Assembly: GCA_000435615.1 (NCBI GenBank)
Contig: FR881940.1
Location: 1-33,921 of the forward strand
DNA length: 33,921 nucleotides
DNA from: Firmicutes bacterium CAG:238
Lineage (GTDB): Bacteria; Bacillota; Clostridia; Peptostreptococcales; Anaerovoracaceae
Direction: 5' to 3'
In this document: positions 33,182-33,921 of the stretch, piece after piece
Layout: every line of letters begins with the position of its first letter
Numbering within the stretch: position 1 is the first letter of the stretch
Notes under the pieces: generated by a model
What the model saw: the letters and a program-made list of their open reading frames with translations, nothing else
What the model was told of the DNA's origin: nothing
The model's database searches: none
Translations under genes and position numbers: made by a program

Positions 33182-33210
33182 TTCCATATTGCGGCAAAAT
33201 GTGTTATAAT
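33182..33210 (+). promoter_or_regulatory. Probable promoter of the small membrane protein/tRNA-Ala unit
   Basis: A perfect TATAAT (33205-33210) lies 34 nt before the ATG at 33244; the -35 (TTCCAT, 33182-33187, 17-nt spacer) is poor. The region diverges from the activator gene and contains GCGGCAAAA (33191-33199), which also occurs in the lysA palindrome. Confidence 0.5.
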
Positions 33211-33243
33211 CAGCAGGTAGATGAAATTTCTGAAAGGATACTT

Positions 33244-33579
33244 ATGGAAGCATTCGTTATATTGATATTAAAGTGCCTGCTCCTCGGCGTCATATGGGCT
33301 GCACTGCTCATCCCTGTTATTTTTGACCGTGGGGGCTGGCTCAAATACATCATTACGGTTTTGGTCATTGCGATCATCTGCTATTTCTGTCGCGGATGGG
33401 CTGCAATCATAAACCGGATGACTTTAATTGCACTAATCACCTTGGTCGTATCCTGGATTACATCCATGGCAGTCTTCGACAAGGAATCCAAAGTCAAATC
33501 TAAAGTCATCTCCTTCACATGTGTGATGGCCGCAGTTGCCTATCTGATTTCAAATTTCATATCATTTGGAATCTTTTGA
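33244..33579 (+). CDS. Small polytopic membrane protein, unknown
   Basis: A 111-aa protein I do not recognise. It consists almost wholly of four hydrophobic segments: about residues 2-25 (VILILKCLLLGVIWAALLIP), 33-49, 57-75 and 90-109, with short loops (DRGG; DKESKVKSK before the last helix). No catalytic motif is visible. ATG at 33244 was chosen for AAAGGA 5 nt upstream; a reading starting at 33199 lacks a ribosome site and would add a polar extension overlapping the promoter. Its stop is only 6 nt before a tRNA-Ala gene and there is no terminator between, so the mRNA probably runs into the tRNA. Confidence 0.75.
   Translation: MEAFVILILKCLLLGVIWAALLIPVIFDRGGWLKYIITVLVIAIICYFCRGWAAIINRMTLIALITLVVSWITSMAVFDKESKVKSKVISFTCVMAAVAYLISNFISFGIF
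33536..33565 (+). promoter_or_regulatory. Possible internal promoter for tRNA-Ala
   Basis: TTGCCT (33536-33541), 18-nt spacer, TATCAT (33560-33565) inside the end of the preceding coding region, about 20 nt before the tRNA. It would allow tRNA synthesis without the membrane protein. Confidence 0.3.
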
Positions 33580-33585
33580 TAGTAT

Positions 33586-33661
33586 GGGCGATTAGCTCAG
33601 CTGGGAGAGCACTGCGTTCGCAACGCAGAGGTCGAGAGTTCGAGCCTCTTATCGTCCACCA
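33586..33661 (+). tRNA. tRNA-Ala (anticodon CGC)
   Basis: A complete 76-nt cloverleaf with encoded CCA. The acceptor stem GGGCGAT pairs with ATCGTCC and contains the G3:U70 wobble that defines alanine identity. The anticodon arm is CTGCG-TTCGCAA-CGCAG, giving anticodon CGC for codon GCG. The T arm has TTCGAGC. A terminator follows 5 nt later. Confidence 0.95.
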
Positions 33662-33666
33662 GTATA

Positions 33667-33699
33667 GTCCTGCAGTTGTAATGATTGCAGGGCTTTTTT
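33667..33699 (+). terminator. Rho-independent terminator after tRNA-Ala
   Basis: GTCCTGCA pairs with TGCAGGGC (33667-33674 with 33686-33693) around an 11-nt loop and is followed by six T. Confidence 0.85.
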
Positions 33700-33817
33700 A
33701 TTTTCTTGCTTCAAAATCCTCTTCGATTGCTTCCTTCCAGTCCGCTCTCAAAGGTTTTATTGTCAGCCCTATAGTCAACCGCGTGTGCAGCATCGATTCG
33801 TAAATGGTAAACCACAT
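33698..33817 (-). CDS. Short possible gene or gene remnant next to tRNA-Ala
   Basis: A 39-codon minus-strand reading from ATG 33817 to TAA, beginning MWFTIYESMLHTRL and ending WKEAIEEDFEARK. The mixed amphipathic composition looks protein-like, but there is no ribosome site and the ATG lies inside a small palindrome (ACCAC-ATAC-GTGGT, 33811-33824). It also follows a strong minus-strand terminator. It may be the remnant of an inserted gene at the tRNA 3' flank, or chance. Confidence 0.25.
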   Translation of the reverse strand: MWFTIYESMLHTRLTIGLTIKPLRADWKEAIEEDFEARK

Positions 33818-33826
33818 ACGTGGTCT

Positions 33827-33853
33827 AAAAAAAGTGCCGCCCTTGCAGGCGGC
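33827..33853 (-). terminator. Rho-independent terminator for the gene entering at the right edge
   Basis: GCCGCC pairs with GGCGGC around a 6-nt loop, followed by seven T on the minus strand (33833-33827). It lies 13 nt after the stop codon of the partial reading at 33867. Confidence 0.88.
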
Positions 33854-33866
33854 GAGTATTAACTAT

Positions 33867-33921
33867 TCAAATGTTTTCAACCTGCAATATTCCGGTATCT
33901 TTTCGGACCATGGCAACAAGT
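33867..33921 (-). CDS. 3' end of an unidentified gene
   Basis: The last 17 codons and TGA stop of a minus-strand reading that continues beyond the window, ending LVAMVRKDTGILQVENI. The strong terminator just downstream supports a real gene end. Too short to identify. Confidence 0.5.
   Translation of the reverse strand, partial: LVAMVRKDTGILQVENI

Overview
The window looks like the chromosome of an anaerobic Gram-positive bacterium of the class Clostridia. The evidence is a monomeric-type [FeFe] hydrogenase, the Firmicutes block priA-def-fmt-rsmB-prpC-prkC-rsgA-rpe, a PASTA-domain kinase, strong GGAGG ribosome binding sites with frequent TTG/GTG starts, and ammonia-dependent asparagine synthetase AsnA. 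No mobile element, CRISPR array or rRNA was seen. Nearly all genes lie on the minus strand; exceptions are a class A penicillin-binding protein, one radical SAM enzyme, a small membrane protein and a tRNA-Ala.

Layout. (1) 48-5631, minus: holA, an EamA transporter, a GltD-like flavoprotein with a NuoF-type iron-sulfur N-terminus, and an [FeFe] hydrogenase. The genes are tightly packed or overlapping behind a near-consensus sigma-A promoter. (2) 5698-10946: comEC (minus) diverges from a large class A PBP (plus), with a promoter facing each way; a bidirectional terminator follows the PBP. (3) 11016-23616, minus: one apparent 12-gene operon, queH-asnA-priA-def-fmt-yugP-rsmB-prpC-prkC-rsgA-rpe-nhaC. 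It joins tRNA/protein modification, replication restart, rRNA methylation, ribosome assembly and the Ser/Thr kinase-phosphatase pair that monitors the cell wall. (4) 23721-27655: a TIGR01212 radical SAM gene (plus) converges with tdk-glucosaminidase-mgtC (minus), the two stop ends overlapping by 9 nt. (5) 27808-33096, minus: lysA, a 63-aa membrane protein, an M55 D-aminopeptidase and dapF. They are preceded by a textbook sigma-54 (-24/-12) promoter with adjacent inverted repeats, and immediately upstream lies a gene for a sigma-54 enhancer-binding activator with an intact GAFTGA loop. (6) 33244-33921: a small four-helix membrane protein, tRNA-Ala(CGC) 6 nt behind it, and the 3' end of a further minus-strand gene.

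The most notable biology is the apparent sigma-54 control module for diaminopimelate/lysine and D-amino-acid peptide metabolism at 27.8-33.1 kb. I read it as a possible salvage or catabolic system for peptidoglycan-type peptides rather than ordinary lysine biosynthesis; the promoter and protein motifs are seen directly, the physiological role is inference. The second is the hydrogenase paired with a NuoF-tail/GltD fusion, matching the poorly characterised 'glutamate synthase-linked' class of [FeFe] hydrogenases.
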